A DNA stretch of 64,000 nucleotides from Desulfovibrionaceae bacterium. Lineage in GTDB: Bacteria > Desulfobacterota > Desulfovibrionia > Desulfovibrionales > Desulfovibrionaceae. Under the pieces are notes generated by a model that saw only the letters and a list, made by a program, of their open reading frames with translations, was not told where the DNA came from and did not search any database. The translations under genes and the position numbers were made by a program. Location: positions 1 to 64,000 of the forward strand of contig CAJTFO010000003.1 of assembly GCA_910575755.1 (NCBI GenBank), given 5' to 3'. The first letter of the stretch is position 1; each line of letters begins with the position of its first letter. Of this stretch, positions 20,007 through 29,381 are shown in pieces.

Positions 20007-20414
20007 CTACTGCACATCGTTCTGCCGGCCCGCGCACGCAACGCAGATGCCGTCAAATTCGATGCGCGACCCCACGATGGAGGAAAAGCCCTCCACTTGG
20101 ATGCCTTCCACAGGGGGAGCGGCCAAAGGCTGCATCACGTCGCCGATACGTCCGCAACGCAGGCAGCGCACATGCTGATGCCAGGAGATGTCGCCGTCAA
20201 AGCGTTTGGTGGAACCAGCCGCTTCCAGACGACGAATCTCGCCGCTGTCCGCCAGAAAATCAAGATTGCGGTAAACAGTGCCCAGGCTGATGCGCGGCAG
20301 ACGTTCCCGCACAATGCTGTACAGCTCATCAGCCGTGGGGTGGCTCTTGGTTTTGCGTAATTCTTCTAAAATCACGGCACGTTGCCGTGTCATTCTTGTC
20401 TGGACTTGAGCCAT
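20007..20414 (-). CDS. Fur/PerR-family metalloregulator
   Basis: A 135-residue repressor. The N-terminal winged helix (TRQRAVILEELRKTKSHPTADE ... GTVYRNLDFLADSGEIRRL) binds DNA. The C-terminal half has the metal-binding HQHVRCLRCGRIGDV with a CxxC structural zinc site and a second cysteine pair (CVAC). The lack of the longer Fur-type tail and the neighbouring bfr/rubredoxin genes make PerR-like peroxide sensing plausible, but Fur cannot be excluded. The start at 20414 lies five bases after GGAGG; an ATG four codons upstream overlaps that site. Confidence 0.9.
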   Translation of the reverse strand: MAQVQTRMTRQRAVILEELRKTKSHPTADELYSIVRERLPRISLGTVYRNLDFLADSGEIRRLEAAGSTKRFDGDISWHQHVRCLRCGRIGDVMQPLAAPPVEGIQVEGFSSIVGSRIEFDGICVACAGRQNDVQ

Positions 20415-20436
20415 AACAGCCTCCATGACTCAGTAA

Positions 20437-20465
20437 AAATTATTGTTAACGGAGAAGACTGTCAA
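20437..20465 (-). promoter_or_regulatory. Promoter of the Fur/PerR-type gene
   Basis: On the minus strand a perfect -35 TTGACA (20460-20465), a 17-bp spacer and -10 TAATTT (20437-20442), close to the start codon. The -10 region (GTTAACAATAATTTTTAC) is A/T-rich and could hold an autoregulatory site. Confidence 0.7.
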
Positions 20466-20510
20466 TCCCCGTCAACCATCTTCTGTAAAATGCTGCCGCT
20501 GGCTCGCGCG

Positions 20511-21872
20511 TCAGCGTCGCTCTACCAGAAGCACGGCCAGATCCATAACATTGGTGCGGGTAGGCCCTGTTGTCAGCAGATCGCCGCTCAACCTCAGCGC
20601 CGCATTGCTGTCGTTTTCGTCCAGCAGGGCCCGGGCGGCCTCGCTCCCTCCCATTCTGGCCACGCTGTTGCTGAAGGCGAAGCCGCCCGCCGCGTCAGTG
20701 GGGCCGTCCGTGCCGTCTGTCCCGGCGAAAAGAGCGCAAACGCACGGCTGATTCTCCAGTTCCAGAGCGGCAGCCAGAGCCATTTCCTGGTTGCGGCCTC
20801 CCCTGCCCCGGCCCTGAATGGTCACTGTGGTTTCCCCGCCGGCCAGCAGGCAGAGTCCCTTGTCGCCCGGCTTCAGACGCGCAAGGCGACGGCGGGCCTC
20901 ACGCGTCAGCTCCACGGCTTTTTGCCGGGCTTCGCCCGTCATCCGGTCAGTCAGCACGCAGGGAATATAGCCGCAGGCCGCGGCGGCCTTTGCGGCGGCA
21001 TCCAGAGCCTGGCGGTTGGTGGCCGCCAGAAGGTTCTGCACCCGGTCGAAAAGAGGATCGCCCGGCTTGGGAGTTTCCGGCGCGCGCCCGGCCAGACCGG
21101 CGCGCAGGTATTCCCTCACGGTCGCCGGCAAGCTCTTCTCAAGACCAAAACGACCGAGTATTTCACGGCAGTCTGCAAAGCTGGAAGCATCCGGCGCAGT
21201 GGGACCGGATGCGATGACATCCAGCGGGTCGCCGACCACATCAGACACAATGACGCTGAGCACGGATGCCCCCCCGGCGGCGCGGGCCAACTGCCCGCCG
21301 CTGAAGGCCGACAGATGTTTACGCACGGCGTTGAGCTCATGAATGGCGGCTCCGCAGTCCAGCAGAAGCTGTGTGGTCTGCTGAAGATCCGTGAGGCTCA
21401 GGCCCGGAGCGGGAGCCGGCGTCAGGGCGCTGGCCCCGCCCGTGAACAGGCAGATCAGCAAATCCTGTTCCGTGCAGGTCCGGGCCATGTTCAACATGTG
21501 TGCGGTGGCCCGCACGCCGGAGGCGTCCGGCACGGGATGCCCGGCCTCGGCCTGCCGGATGCGCTTCAGGGGCAGGCCGTGGTCGTACTTGACCACAATA
21601 AAGCCCTCATCAATACGCTGCCCCAGCATGTCCTCCAGCGCCAGAGCCATAGGCGCGACGCCCTTGCCCGCTCCCAGCACCCGCACCCGACGGCCAGTCA
21701 GATTCTGTCGGCGGCCGTCCGCCACAAGCCAGTCGCCGCCCGGCCCGTCAAGGCGCAGATGGCGCAAAAGCGCGCCATCCGGGGCTACCGCTTCCAGAGC
21801 AGCGTCCAAAATACGCCGCAATACTGTACGTTGTCGTTCCATCTCTGCCCCGTCAGGATACAGGAATTTCAC
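20511..21872 (-). CDS. Glycerate 2-kinase, MOFRL family
   Basis: A 453-residue enzyme of the GckA/TtuD (DUF4147 plus MOFRL) type, phosphorylating D-glycerate to 2-phosphoglycerate. The N-terminal domain shows VLGAGKGVAPMALALE and LICLFTGGASALTPAPAPGLSL; the C-terminal MOFRL part shows LLAGGETTVTIQGRGRGGRNQE and FAGTDGTDGPTDAAGG. Start: a GTG at 21870-21872 overlaps the glk stop codon (GTGA), which suggests translational coupling. An ATG ten codons later (21842) with GGGGCAGAG upstream is an equally good choice. It follows glk directly, so the two sugar kinases are likely expressed together. Confidence 0.88.
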   Translation of the reverse strand: MKFLYPDGAEMERQRTVLRRILDAALEAVAPDGALLRHLRLDGPGGDWLVADGRRQNLTGRRVRVLGAGKGVAPMALALEDMLGQRIDEGFIVVKYDHGLPLKRIRQAEAGHPVPDASGVRATAHMLNMARTCTEQDLLICLFTGGASALTPAPAPGLSLTDLQQTTQLLLDCGAAIHELNAVRKHLSAFSGGQLARAAGGASVLSVIVSDVVGDPLDVIASGPTAPDASSFADCREILGRFGLEKSLPATVREYLRAGLAGRAPETPKPGDPLFDRVQNLLAATNRQALDAAAKAAAACGYIPCVLTDRMTGEARQKAVELTREARRRLARLKPGDKGLCLLAGGETTVTIQGRGRGGRNQEMALAAALELENQPCVCALFAGTDGTDGPTDAAGGFAFSNSVARMGGSEAARALLDENDSNAALRLSGDLLTTGPTRTNVMDLAVLLVERR

Positions 21873-22843
21873 GCGGCCTCACGGCGCAGCAAGTCCAGAC
21901 CGGCCTGAGCCGCCCCCCACAATCCGCTGTTTTTGTTCTCAATCAGATACACCGGCACGGAGCGGATCAGATCGGCAAAATGCGGTGTGGTGTACAGCTC
22001 TTCCAGAAAATAGCGGCTTGTGACGCTGAGGGGATTGCGGCTGGCGATGCCCCCGGCGATCCACAGGCCGCCACGGCACAGGCTGGTCAGAATCCAGTTG
22101 CGGCAGGCCCTGGCGTAAAAACGCGAGTACCAGCGCAGGGTCGGCGTGTCCCCGCTGAGGGCGCGCGGGCCCACTTCGTGAGCCTCCAGATTTTCGCCGC
22201 TGAGGTAACGGTGCAGGAGAGACAGCCCCCTGCCTGTAAGAATGTCGTCGCCGCGCGCAAAAGCATAGCCCAATTCCGCGCGGACAAAGTTGTGAAAGTC
22301 GTTTTCCTCGTCGCCCACAAAGGGAAAGGAGACGTGCCCGCCTTCAGCGGGCACCGGCAGCCAGCCGCCGCGCCCGTCATGCGCCAGGAAAGCCGTGCCG
22401 AGGCCGGTGCCCGCTCCCAGCACGGCCCGGCTGGCCGTGGCCGCCATTTCGGGCTGGTGGACAGGCCTGACCACACAACGCGCCTGCGCTCCCATTTCTG
22501 TCAGGCAGCCATAGGCCTCGGCCATGAAATCATTCATGACCCGATAACGGGCGACGCCGTAACGCTGCTCCAGGCCGGTAAAATCCACCCGCAAAGCGCC
22601 GTTGGTCAGCTTGCCGCGCAGGCCATCCCTGACCGGCCCGGCCAGGGCCAGCACAAGGGCGTCCGCCGTGCGCAGGGGAATTTCCAGCTCACGTTCCAGA
22701 GCGGTCAGCGCCATGTCCGTGTTCAGCAGACCGGCAGACTTGATCCAGGCCGCCCGTTGGAGGCTGAGCCGGCCTTCATTCAGGCAGAACGAGGCAAAAC
22801 GACAGTTGGTTCCGCCAATATCGGCGGCAAGAATGCGCTGCAT
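21869..22843 (-). CDS. glk: Glucokinase
   Basis: A 324-residue hexokinase-fold enzyme of the bacterial Glk (not ROK) family, making glucose 6-phosphate. Visible motifs: the phosphate-1 loop DIGGTNCRF near the N-terminus, VLGAGTGLGTAFL in the middle, and GGIASRNP near residue 275. The start at 22843 has GGGAGG seven bases upstream. It lies between hldE and the glycerate kinase; the stop codon overlaps the latter's GTG. Length and motifs are normal. Confidence 0.9.
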   Translation of the reverse strand: MQRILAADIGGTNCRFASFCLNEGRLSLQRAAWIKSAGLLNTDMALTALERELEIPLRTADALVLALAGPVRDGLRGKLTNGALRVDFTGLEQRYGVARYRVMNDFMAEAYGCLTEMGAQARCVVRPVHQPEMAATASRAVLGAGTGLGTAFLAHDGRGGWLPVPAEGGHVSFPFVGDEENDFHNFVRAELGYAFARGDDILTGRGLSLLHRYLSGENLEAHEVGPRALSGDTPTLRWYSRFYARACRNWILTSLCRGGLWIAGGIASRNPLSVTSRYFLEELYTTPHFADLIRSVPVYLIENKNSGLWGAAQAGLDLLRREAA

Positions 22844-22896
22844 ACGACCTCCCGGCGGCCGGAACCCGGAAGCGCGGCAGAACGCCGGAACCCGGT

Positions 22897-24348
22897 TCAG
22901 GCTTTGTCCGCGCCCATCCGGCGCACCAGACTGGTGGTGCTGCATCCGTCCACCAGCCGGGCCAGATGCACGCGTCCGCCGTATTGCCGCACCAGATCCG
23001 CGCCCACCACGGTTTCCACGGTATAATCGCTGCCCTTGACCAGCACATCGGGCCGCACCCGGCGGATCAGCTCCAGAGGCGTATCCTCGCCAAAAAGAAC
23101 CACCGCATCCACGCCCTGCAACGCGGCCAGCAGCAATGCGCGACTGCGCTCATTCTGGATGGGGCGATCGGGTCCCTTCAGACGGCGCACCGAGGCGTCA
23201 CTGTTTAATCCCACCACCAGGCGGTCGCCCAGGGCCATACACTGGCTGATCAGGGAAATGTGGCCGGGGTGGAGCAGGTCGAAGCAGCCATTGGTGAAAA
23301 CAATGCTTTCATTTCTGCGCCGCCACTCCTCCAGCTTTTCCAGCAGCGCGGCACTGTCATAAAGTTTGGGATTGTCAACATTTTCGCGCAGCGCCTGGTT
23401 CAGCTCAGCCAGAGACACGGGCGCTGTGCCCATCTTGCCTACCGCCACACCGGCCGCGGTATTGGCCACGCGGGCGCTCTCCTCCCAGTCCAGCCCTCGG
23501 CCCACGCAGGCCGCCAGGGTAGCGATGACCGTATCGCCAGCGCCGGAAACATCAGCCACTTCGCGCACGGCGGCCCGAATACGGCACGGCGGCTGGCCTG
23601 CGGCAAACAGGGTCATGCCCTGGGCGCCGCGTGTGAGCAGAATACGCTCCAGATCATACTGTTCGCGCAGGCGACCGGCCAGGGCTTCGCGTTCCCGCTG
23701 ATCCGGCGTTTCGCCCATCTCCAGGCCGCAGGCCAAGGCAAACTCGGCGCTGTTGGGCGTCACGCACTGCGCCCCGGCATAGCGCCGCCACTGCCCGCCC
23801 TTGGGGTCCACCAGCACGGGGATGCCGCGTTGGCGGGCCGCTGTTATGACCGGCGCGCACAGGCCGCCGTTTCCGGCATCATCCAGCAGTACGCCCTTGC
23901 CGTAGTCAGACAGCACCAGCGCGTCACAGCCGGGAAGAAGTTGAAAAACTTTTTCGCGCAGCGCCGCGCTTTCTTCCGGACGCGGCGGCGCTATCACTTC
24001 TTCATCCAGACGGAGCAACTGCTGCCCCTGGGCTATAATCCTGGTTTTGCGCGTGGTGCTGCGGGCGGCGGAATACACCAGGCGATCATCAATGCCCTCA
24101 GCGGCCAGCTCGCGGCGCAAAGCCTCACCGGCATCATCCAGGCCGGCCAGCCCGGTCAGACCGACCTGAAGGCCCAGACGGGCCAGGTTGCGGGCCACAT
24201 TGGCCGCGCCGCCCGGCGCGGTCCACCGCTTGCGCGCGCAAACCACGGGCACCGGAGCTTCCGGAGAAACGCGCCTGACCTGGCCGGCGATGTAATGATC
24301 AAGCATCACATCGCCCACTACCAGTACGCGCACACCCGTAAAGTTCAT
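22897..24348 (-). CDS. hldE: Bifunctional heptose kinase/adenylyltransferase HldE
   Basis: A 483-residue fusion for ADP-heptose synthesis, the precursor of the LPS inner core. Residues 1-320 are a PfkB/ribokinase-type kinase that starts VLVVGDVMLDHYIAG and includes GGAANVARNLARLG and the AGDTVIATLA anion hole. Residues about 345-483 are the cytidylyltransferase-type domain with TNGCFDLLHPGH and KGSDYTVE. E. coli HldE is 477 residues. The ATG overlaps the stop of the ABC-glycosyltransferase gene (ATGA), so the two are translationally coupled. Confidence 0.95.
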   Translation of the reverse strand: MNFTGVRVLVVGDVMLDHYIAGQVRRVSPEAPVPVVCARKRWTAPGGAANVARNLARLGLQVGLTGLAGLDDAGEALRRELAAEGIDDRLVYSAARSTTRKTRIIAQGQQLLRLDEEVIAPPRPEESAALREKVFQLLPGCDALVLSDYGKGVLLDDAGNGGLCAPVITAARQRGIPVLVDPKGGQWRRYAGAQCVTPNSAEFALACGLEMGETPDQREREALAGRLREQYDLERILLTRGAQGMTLFAAGQPPCRIRAAVREVADVSGAGDTVIATLAACVGRGLDWEESARVANTAAGVAVGKMGTAPVSLAELNQALRENVDNPKLYDSAALLEKLEEWRRRNESIVFTNGCFDLLHPGHISLISQCMALGDRLVVGLNSDASVRRLKGPDRPIQNERSRALLLAALQGVDAVVLFGEDTPLELIRRVRPDVLVKGSDYTVETVVGADLVRQYGGRVHLARLVDGCSTTSLVRRMGADKA

Positions 24349-26363
24349 GAAGACTTCCTTTCCGTATTCGCTGAAAAGCGGGCAGAGCCGCTCCGGGCCG
24401 TGCGCATGGCCCGGCTGAAGAGCACGCCAAAACGGTTTTCATTTTCCTGCTCATCCAGCAGGGAGTGGATGCGCGTCCGGGCCGCATTGCCCAAACGGCG
24501 GCGCTCCTCAGGCTGCCCGGCGAGGCTCTCCAGAGCATGCGCCAGGGCGGGCGCATCGTTCCGGGGCGTCACCAGGCCGCTTTTTCCGTCCTCCACGGCT
24601 TCCGTCAGGCCCGGCAGGTCGCTGACCACCACCGCCAGGCCAAAGGCCATGGCTTCCGCCAGAGCCGAGGGCAGGCCGTCCGCATCGCCCTGTGCGGTCT
24701 TGCGGCCCGGCGACACGAAGATGTCGGCTTTTTTGTAGAAATCAGCCATATTCTCATGCGCGATCTGACCGGCAAAGTCCACAATCTTGCGCAGACCAAG
24801 ACGCCAGGCAAGCCAGCGCAGGCGCAGGCGCTCCGGCCCCTGGCCCACAATCTTCAGACGGAAATCCAGCCCACTGGCGCGCAACCGCGCACAGGCCCGC
24901 AGCAGCAGATCATAGCCCTTGCGGGCGCTGATGGTCCCCACGGCCAGAATCTGCAAAGGCTGCGCCCCCTGCTGCACACCGGGCGGCAAGGGCATGTCCG
25001 CGTCGTCATCGGGCGGGGTCAGGGTCAGGGGGTCGCGCAGCAGAATCAGTCTTTCCGCCGGCAATTCCGGCAGCAGCTCATGCACGGCCCGCAGCGTGGC
25101 CGCGGTATCGCAACGCACAAAGACCGCCTGCGCCGTCTTGACGGCCCAGTCCTTGCCCGGACGCGCCAGATCCCGCGCGCGCACGGAAAAGGCGAAAGGC
25201 AATCCCAGCAGACGCGCGGCCACCCAACTGGCCGTGGCCTCGCTGTGCGCGCCGGTGGCGTACAGAAATTCGATTTTTTCCTCCAGGCCCCAGCGGGCCA
25301 GCAATGCCCCGCAGCCAAAGGCCCAAAGATGGCCCGGCAGGCCCCGGCCCCAGCGGGAACGCACAGGCAGCTCGCGCCACAGTTCCCACATGGAATGGGA
25401 GGAACCGCGCAACTGGCGGAACAGGGCCGCACAGACGGAAAAAAAATGCCACAGGCCGATGCGGCGCACCGCCAGAGGCAGGGCATAACCTTCCGGATTG
25501 CCCAGCAGACCGCTGCCGCGGATGGCGTAAATGCGCGAAAGCAGACCCGATGCGTGCAGATGGTGGGCCTCTTCCATCAGGTTCTGGCCCGACGCCTCGG
25601 GAAAGCGCTCGGCCACCAGCGCGCCGCGCACCACGGGCGGCGGGGGCTGCAACAGCGTCTGCGCCTCATGCTCCGGAAGCGGCGGCAATTCATGGCGGCG
25701 GCAGTGCAGAATGCCGTCCTCCAGCGTATAGATGCTGTCGCAGTATTCCGCCATTTTAGGATCATGCGTGACCATGACCATGGACACGCCGCCAGTATGA
25801 CAGAGCGTGCGGAAATTTTCCATGATCAGGCGGCTGGTGCGGGCGTCCAGCGCGCCGGTGGGTTCGTCGGCCAGCAGAATGCGCGGATTGTTGACCATGG
25901 CCCTGGCGATGGCCACACGCTGCTGCTCGCCGCCGGACAGGCGGTTGCTGCGATAATGCACTCTGGCGGAAAGGCGCACCAGTTCCAGAGCCCGGATTAC
26001 CCTCTCCCAGCGCTCCTGCGGTGGTATGCCTTCATAGATCAAAGGAAATTCAACATTTTCAAACACCGTGGAATGTTCGAAAAGGTTGCTGGACTGCATG
26101 ACAAAGCCCATGTTCCCGCGCCGGAAGGCTGCCGTCTGCTCACGGTTGAACGCAAGGACATTTGTGCCGAGAATATCCAGAGAACCGGCATCGGGCGCGT
26201 GCAGCATGCCCAGAATGTGCAGCATGGTTGACTTGCCGCACCCTGAAGGGCCCATGATGGCCACAAGCTCACCGGCCTGCACCTCAATGTTCACGCCGCG
26301 CAGCACCGGCGCGAATCCGGCGTAACATTTGTACAAATCTTTGGCGACGATAACCGGAGCCAT
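24345..26363 (-). CDS. ABC ATPase (LolD/MacB type) fused to a GT4 glycosyltransferase
   Basis: A 672-residue protein of two complete domains. Residues 1-235 are an ABC ATPase of the LolD/MacB class: Walker [10 protein letters not shown] (38-46), Q-loop MQSSN (89-93), signature LSGGEQQR (142-149), Walker [10 protein letters not shown] (162-170) and the H-loop in VMVTHD. After a proline-rich linker (about 225-245), residues 246-672 form a GT-B glycosyltransferase family 4: [14 protein letters not shown] at the start, [20 protein letters not shown] (acceptor/donor boundary) and [20 protein letters not shown] (E-x7-E region). The reading frame is continuous. It is followed by hldE (ATGA overlap) and preceded by its FtsX-like permease (10 bp). 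I know of no standard family with this architecture. Confidence 0.9.
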   Translation of the reverse strand: MAPVIVAKDLYKCYAGFAPVLRGVNIEVQAGELVAIMGPSGCGKSTMLHILGMLHAPDAGSLDILGTNVLAFNREQTAAFRRGNMGFVMQSSNLFEHSTVFENVEFPLIYEGIPPQERWERVIRALELVRLSARVHYRSNRLSGGEQQRVAIARAMVNNPRILLADEPTGALDARTSRLIMENFRTLCHTGGVSMVMVTHDPKMAEYCDSIYTLEDGILHCRRHELPPLPEHEAQTLLQPPPPVVRGALVAERFPEASGQNLMEEAHHLHASGLLSRIYAIRGSGLLGNPEGYALPLAVRRIGLWHFFSVCAALFRQLRGSSHSMWELWRELPVRSRWGRGLPGHLWAFGCGALLARWGLEEKIEFLYATGAHSEATASWVAARLLGLPFAFSVRARDLARPGKDWAVKTAQAVFVRCDTAATLRAVHELLPELPAERLILLRDPLTLTPPDDDADMPLPPGVQQGAQPLQILAVGTISARKGYDLLLRACARLRASGLDFRLKIVGQGPERLRLRWLAWRLGLRKIVDFAGQIAHENMADFYKKADIFVSPGRKTAQGDADGLPSALAEAMAFGLAVVVSDLPGLTEAVEDGKSGLVTPRNDAPALAHALESLAGQPEERRRLGNAARTRIHSLLDEQENENRFGVLFSRAMRTARSGSARFSANTERKSS

Positions 26364-26373
26364 GCTTCACCTT

Positions 26374-27564
26374 TTATTCAAAACGCAGGGCGGAAACCAC
26401 ATCCATGCGGCTGGCCTGAAGGGCCGGATACAAGCCGCCGGCCACACCGATAAGGGCGGAAAAAACAATGCTGCCCAGGCTGCTGGCAATCAGCAAAGGA
26501 TAGGAAATGCCCGTGCCCAGTGACCACGCGCCCACCTCCACCAGAAAAACGCCCACAACAATGCCCAATATGCCGCCGGCCACGGATTTGCACAGGGCCT
26601 CCGCCAGAAACTGGGCCAGAATATCCGCATCGGAACCGCCCATGGCTTTTTTGAGGCCCACTTCGCGGGTGCGGGCGCGCACCGCGGCGAAGGTGCCGTA
26701 CCAGATGCCGAAGCCGCCCAGCATCAGCGACGCGGCGATGCCCAGCCAGAGCAGGGCTTCCACCCACATGAAGGTGGTCTTGATGCGTTCAAGCTGCTCG
26801 TCCTGGGTACGGATGACCAGATAGGGCGCGGCCTGATGCGCGCGCGTCACTTCCGGGATCAGGCGAACCAGAGGCGGCACGTCCTCCCAGCCGATGGCCC
26901 GGATAAACAGTCGCGTCACCTTGCCGCCGGCCCAGTTGCGGTCCATCATGGTGGTATAGGGCAAAAAGCCTCCCTGCCTCCAGCTGCCCAGCATAACGCC
27001 GCTGACCACGCCCACCACTTCAAAGACGTCTTTTTCCAGAAACAGCAGCTTGCCCAGCGCGTTGTCCGCATCGCCATACAGATTGCGCGCCGCTTCAAGC
27101 CCCAGCATACAGACGCGGCGGTGGCGTTCCATGTCGTCATTATTGAAAAGGCGGCCGGCGACCAGGGTAATGGAATAGACCTCGGCGAAATACTGATCCA
27201 CGCCGATGAAGTCCACGTTTACGGAGCGTTCGCCTGCGCCGCGCAGCGTAAATACCCTGCCGCCGCGCAGATTGCGGCTGACCAGGCCCACACCCGGCAG
27301 GACGCGCAGGGCCTCCACGGTTTCAGGATAAAATTCGCGCTGCGGCTGGCCGGGATACTGCTGGTCATCCATGTAGATCTGAATGACGTTGACCCCGCCC
27401 ATGAGCACCATATCCTGACCCACTTTATATCGGATTTCGCGGCCCAGCACGGAAAGCGCGATAAAGGCGGTAATGCCCAGGGCAATGGACAATATCACCC
27501 CGAAACCGCGCTGGCGCACAACCTGCCGAAGGCTGACGCGAAAAAGGTCGGACATGGCGATCAT
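26374..27564 (-). CDS. FtsX/MacB-type ABC transporter permease
   Basis: A 396-residue membrane protein with the MacB/LolCE layout. One N-terminal helix (about 20-40), a large periplasmic MacB-like domain (about 45-275) and three C-terminal helices (about 280-385) carry the FtsX core, including GLKKAMGGSDADILAQFLAEA and GLYPALQASRMDVVSALRFE. It lies 10 bp upstream of the ABC-GT4 fusion, which would supply the ATPase. Such transporters move lipids, lipoproteins or peptides from the inner-membrane outer leaflet by mechanotransmission, not through a pore. Substrate unknown. An alternative start lies three codons later. Confidence 0.87.
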   Translation of the reverse strand: MIAMSDLFRVSLRQVVRQRGFGVILSIALGITAFIALSVLGREIRYKVGQDMVLMGGVNVIQIYMDDQQYPGQPQREFYPETVEALRVLPGVGLVSRNLRGGRVFTLRGAGERSVNVDFIGVDQYFAEVYSITLVAGRLFNNDDMERHRRVCMLGLEAARNLYGDADNALGKLLFLEKDVFEVVGVVSGVMLGSWRQGGFLPYTTMMDRNWAGGKVTRLFIRAIGWEDVPPLVRLIPEVTRAHQAAPYLVIRTQDEQLERIKTTFMWVEALLWLGIAASLMLGGFGIWYGTFAAVRARTREVGLKKAMGGSDADILAQFLAEALCKSVAGGILGIVVGVFLVEVGAWSLGTGISYPLLIASSLGSIVFSALIGVAGGLYPALQASRMDVVSALRFE

Positions 27565-27709
27565 AACGCAACTACCATAGCAAAAAACGTAAAAAAGCCG
27601 CGCCGCACGGTCGGAACCTTGCTCCGCCGCCGGACGGCGTCAGTCCATCCTTTCCGTTCTTACTCCGGGCCGGGACAAGTGTCAAAACGCGTTTCTCCAC
27701 CGCCACAGA

Positions 27710-27755
27710 CTTGGAGCATTTTGCTTTTGAAATGGCAGCATTTCAAAAGCGCCGC
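27710..27755 (+). repeat. Dispersed 46-bp repeat, copy B
   Basis: This matches 16822-16867. It contains a perfect 11-bp inverted repeat, GCTTTTGAAAT and ATTTCAAAAGC, around a 6-nt loop. It overlaps the stop codon of the GT2 gene (27743) and may act as its 3' hairpin on the minus strand. Confidence 0.7.
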
Positions 27756-28921
27756 CGCACATTGAGCACACTTCCGCCCCGCCCCACCGTGTAGACCCTG
27801 TCCCGCCAGACAATCACCCTGGCGGAAACGCTGCGCAGGTATACCAGGGCAAACATGCCCACCGCGCAGACAAAGGCCCACAGCCAAAGCCCCAGGGGCA
27901 CGGGCCGGGGCAGAAAATCCCGCCAGGGGCCCAATGCGCCCAGCAGGGCCGCCAGCCAGAGCAGGGCCAGCAACGAGGCCGCGGCGCTGCCCAGGCCCAG
28001 CAGGCCGCCGAGCAACGCGAGGGCGGCACAGACAGGCGGCAGAACCATCAGCCCGGCCAGCACGCCGAGCAACAGCCACTGGCCCGGCATGCAGAACTTG
28101 AGAAAAAGCACCTGCCGTTCCATCCAGGCCCTCCAGACCGGCAGGCTGTGATCTTCGGCTTCCGTGCCCAGCAATGCGGCGGCGCACAGACGCACAGGCG
28201 CGCCCCGACGTTGCAGCAGCGCTCCCAGGGAGCAGTCGTCCACTACATTATGCGCCCAGAGTTCAGCCACGCCGTAACGCTTAAAAGCGTCCCGGCTCAT
28301 GGCCATTGCCCCGCCCCAGGGCTGGGTGAAGGCCGAAAGAGCCTGCAAAAAACGCATCAGCAGCACGCTGAGCGCATAGGCCAGTGTGACCGGTCGCTGA
28401 TCGCGCGGCTCCACGGTATGATACCCCGTGCTGAAGGCCGCTTCGCCCCTGGCCACCGGCCCCGCAAGACAACGCGCAAAATCCGGCCGGGCCAGATGGG
28501 TGCTGTCGCAGAAGATATAGATGTCGGCCGCGTCGCCCACGGCGGCCACGCCTTGCAGACTGTTGTGGTTTTTCTGGCCGCAACCTTGAGCCGGCCCGGC
28601 CGTCACATGCCGCACGGCGGGAAAATCCTCGCGCAGCCGGCGGATCAGATCCGCCGCGGGCTCTTCCGCCGTGGCCGTCACCAGCACCGGCATCAGGTTG
28701 GGATAATCCTGGTTCAGCAGGCTTTTCAGAGCATCGGCCATGCGCGGATGCGCGCCCGCCACCGGGATAATCATGGCGGCCCTGGGCCAGCCGCCCTGCG
28801 GCGCAAAGCGAGCGGCCGCCCGCTCTTCCTCCGCCTTGCGGATCAGGGCGCGCCCGCAACGCGCCAAAAGATACAGCAGACCGCACTGGGCCAGGCCAGC
28901 GCAAAACCAGAATGCCAGCAT
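27743..28921 (-). CDS. GT2 glycosyltransferase, ceramide-glucosyltransferase-like
   Basis: A 392-residue membrane glycosyltransferase. An N-terminal helix (about 2-20) is followed by a GT-A catalytic domain: MIIPVAGAHPRM, the D-x-S-type IYIFCDSTHLARPDF (replacing the usual DxD), TQPWGGAMAMSRDAF and VDDCSLGALLQRRG. A late Q/R-x-x-R-W-like segment (RAWMERQVLF) and three to four C-terminal helices (about 290-380) follow. This layout is that of GT21/GT2 ceramide-glucosyltransferase-like enzymes, which glycosylate a membrane lipid on the cytoplasmic face. The acceptor here is unknown. The start at 28921 has CAGGAG upstream. The gene ends within a dispersed repeat. Confidence 0.82.
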   Translation of the reverse strand: MLAFWFCAGLAQCGLLYLLARCGRALIRKAEEERAAARFAPQGGWPRAAMIIPVAGAHPRMADALKSLLNQDYPNLMPVLVTATAEEPAADLIRRLREDFPAVRHVTAGPAQGCGQKNHNSLQGVAAVGDAADIYIFCDSTHLARPDFARCLAGPVARGEAAFSTGYHTVEPRDQRPVTLAYALSVLLMRFLQALSAFTQPWGGAMAMSRDAFKRYGVAELWAHNVVDDCSLGALLQRRGAPVRLCAAALLGTEAEDHSLPVWRAWMERQVLFLKFCMPGQWLLLGVLAGLMVLPPVCAALALLGGLLGLGSAAASLLALLWLAALLGALGPWRDFLPRPVPLGLWLWAFVCAVGMFALVYLRSVSARVIVWRDRVYTVGRGGSVLNVRRRF

Positions 28922-28937
28922 TGAATACTCCTGAGCG

Positions 28938-29381
28938 CTATTCCGGCAGGGGAGCGCAATCTTCAGGCGCAAGCGCCACATCCTGAATACGCTTGCCCTT
29001 AATCTTGATCTTCATGCCGTTTTTGAGGTTGATCGTGCCTTCCACGCTGTCCGGCCCGCTCAGGCGTCCCCTGAAAATATGCCCTGAAGAGTGAGAGGCT
29101 TCAATGACATTATCCTTTACCCTGCCGTTAAGGTGGTAAACGTCCACCTGACCGTTGGCAAGACGCAGATGCAGAACGCCTCGCACCTTTCCCTGAGCGG
29201 AAAAACACATGCCCGCCCGGAAGGAAGACGTGTACAGAGAGCCTGTCCACAACTCCCGCACTTCTACGGGGGCGGCAGACGGGGCATCGGCCAGCGCCGG
29301 GGCATTCCCGACAAGTCCGACCCACAGCGCCATGAACAGCGCGGCCTGCAAGGCGCGGGAAAAAACGGACAGCGCGATCAT
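28938..29381 (-). CDS. Small secreted protein of unknown function
   Basis: A 147-residue protein with a clear signal peptide (about 1-31, cleavage after ALADA-like sequence). The mature part is beta-rich with alternating hydrophobic residues: GKVRGVLHLRLANGQVDVYH, FRGRLSGPDSVEGTINLKNG and KIKIKGKRIQ. It has two cysteines (CFSAQ and EDCAP) that could form a disulfide. I do not recognise a family. It lies between two glycosyltransferase genes; its start overlaps the upstream GT4 stop codon (ATGA). A periplasmic role in glycan or lipid assembly is only an inference from context. Confidence 0.75.
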   Translation of the reverse strand: MIALSVFSRALQAALFMALWVGLVGNAPALADAPSAAPVEVRELWTGSLYTSSFRAGMCFSAQGKVRGVLHLRLANGQVDVYHLNGRVKDNVIEASHSSGHIFRGRLSGPDSVEGTINLKNGMKIKIKGKRIQDVALAPEDCAPLPE

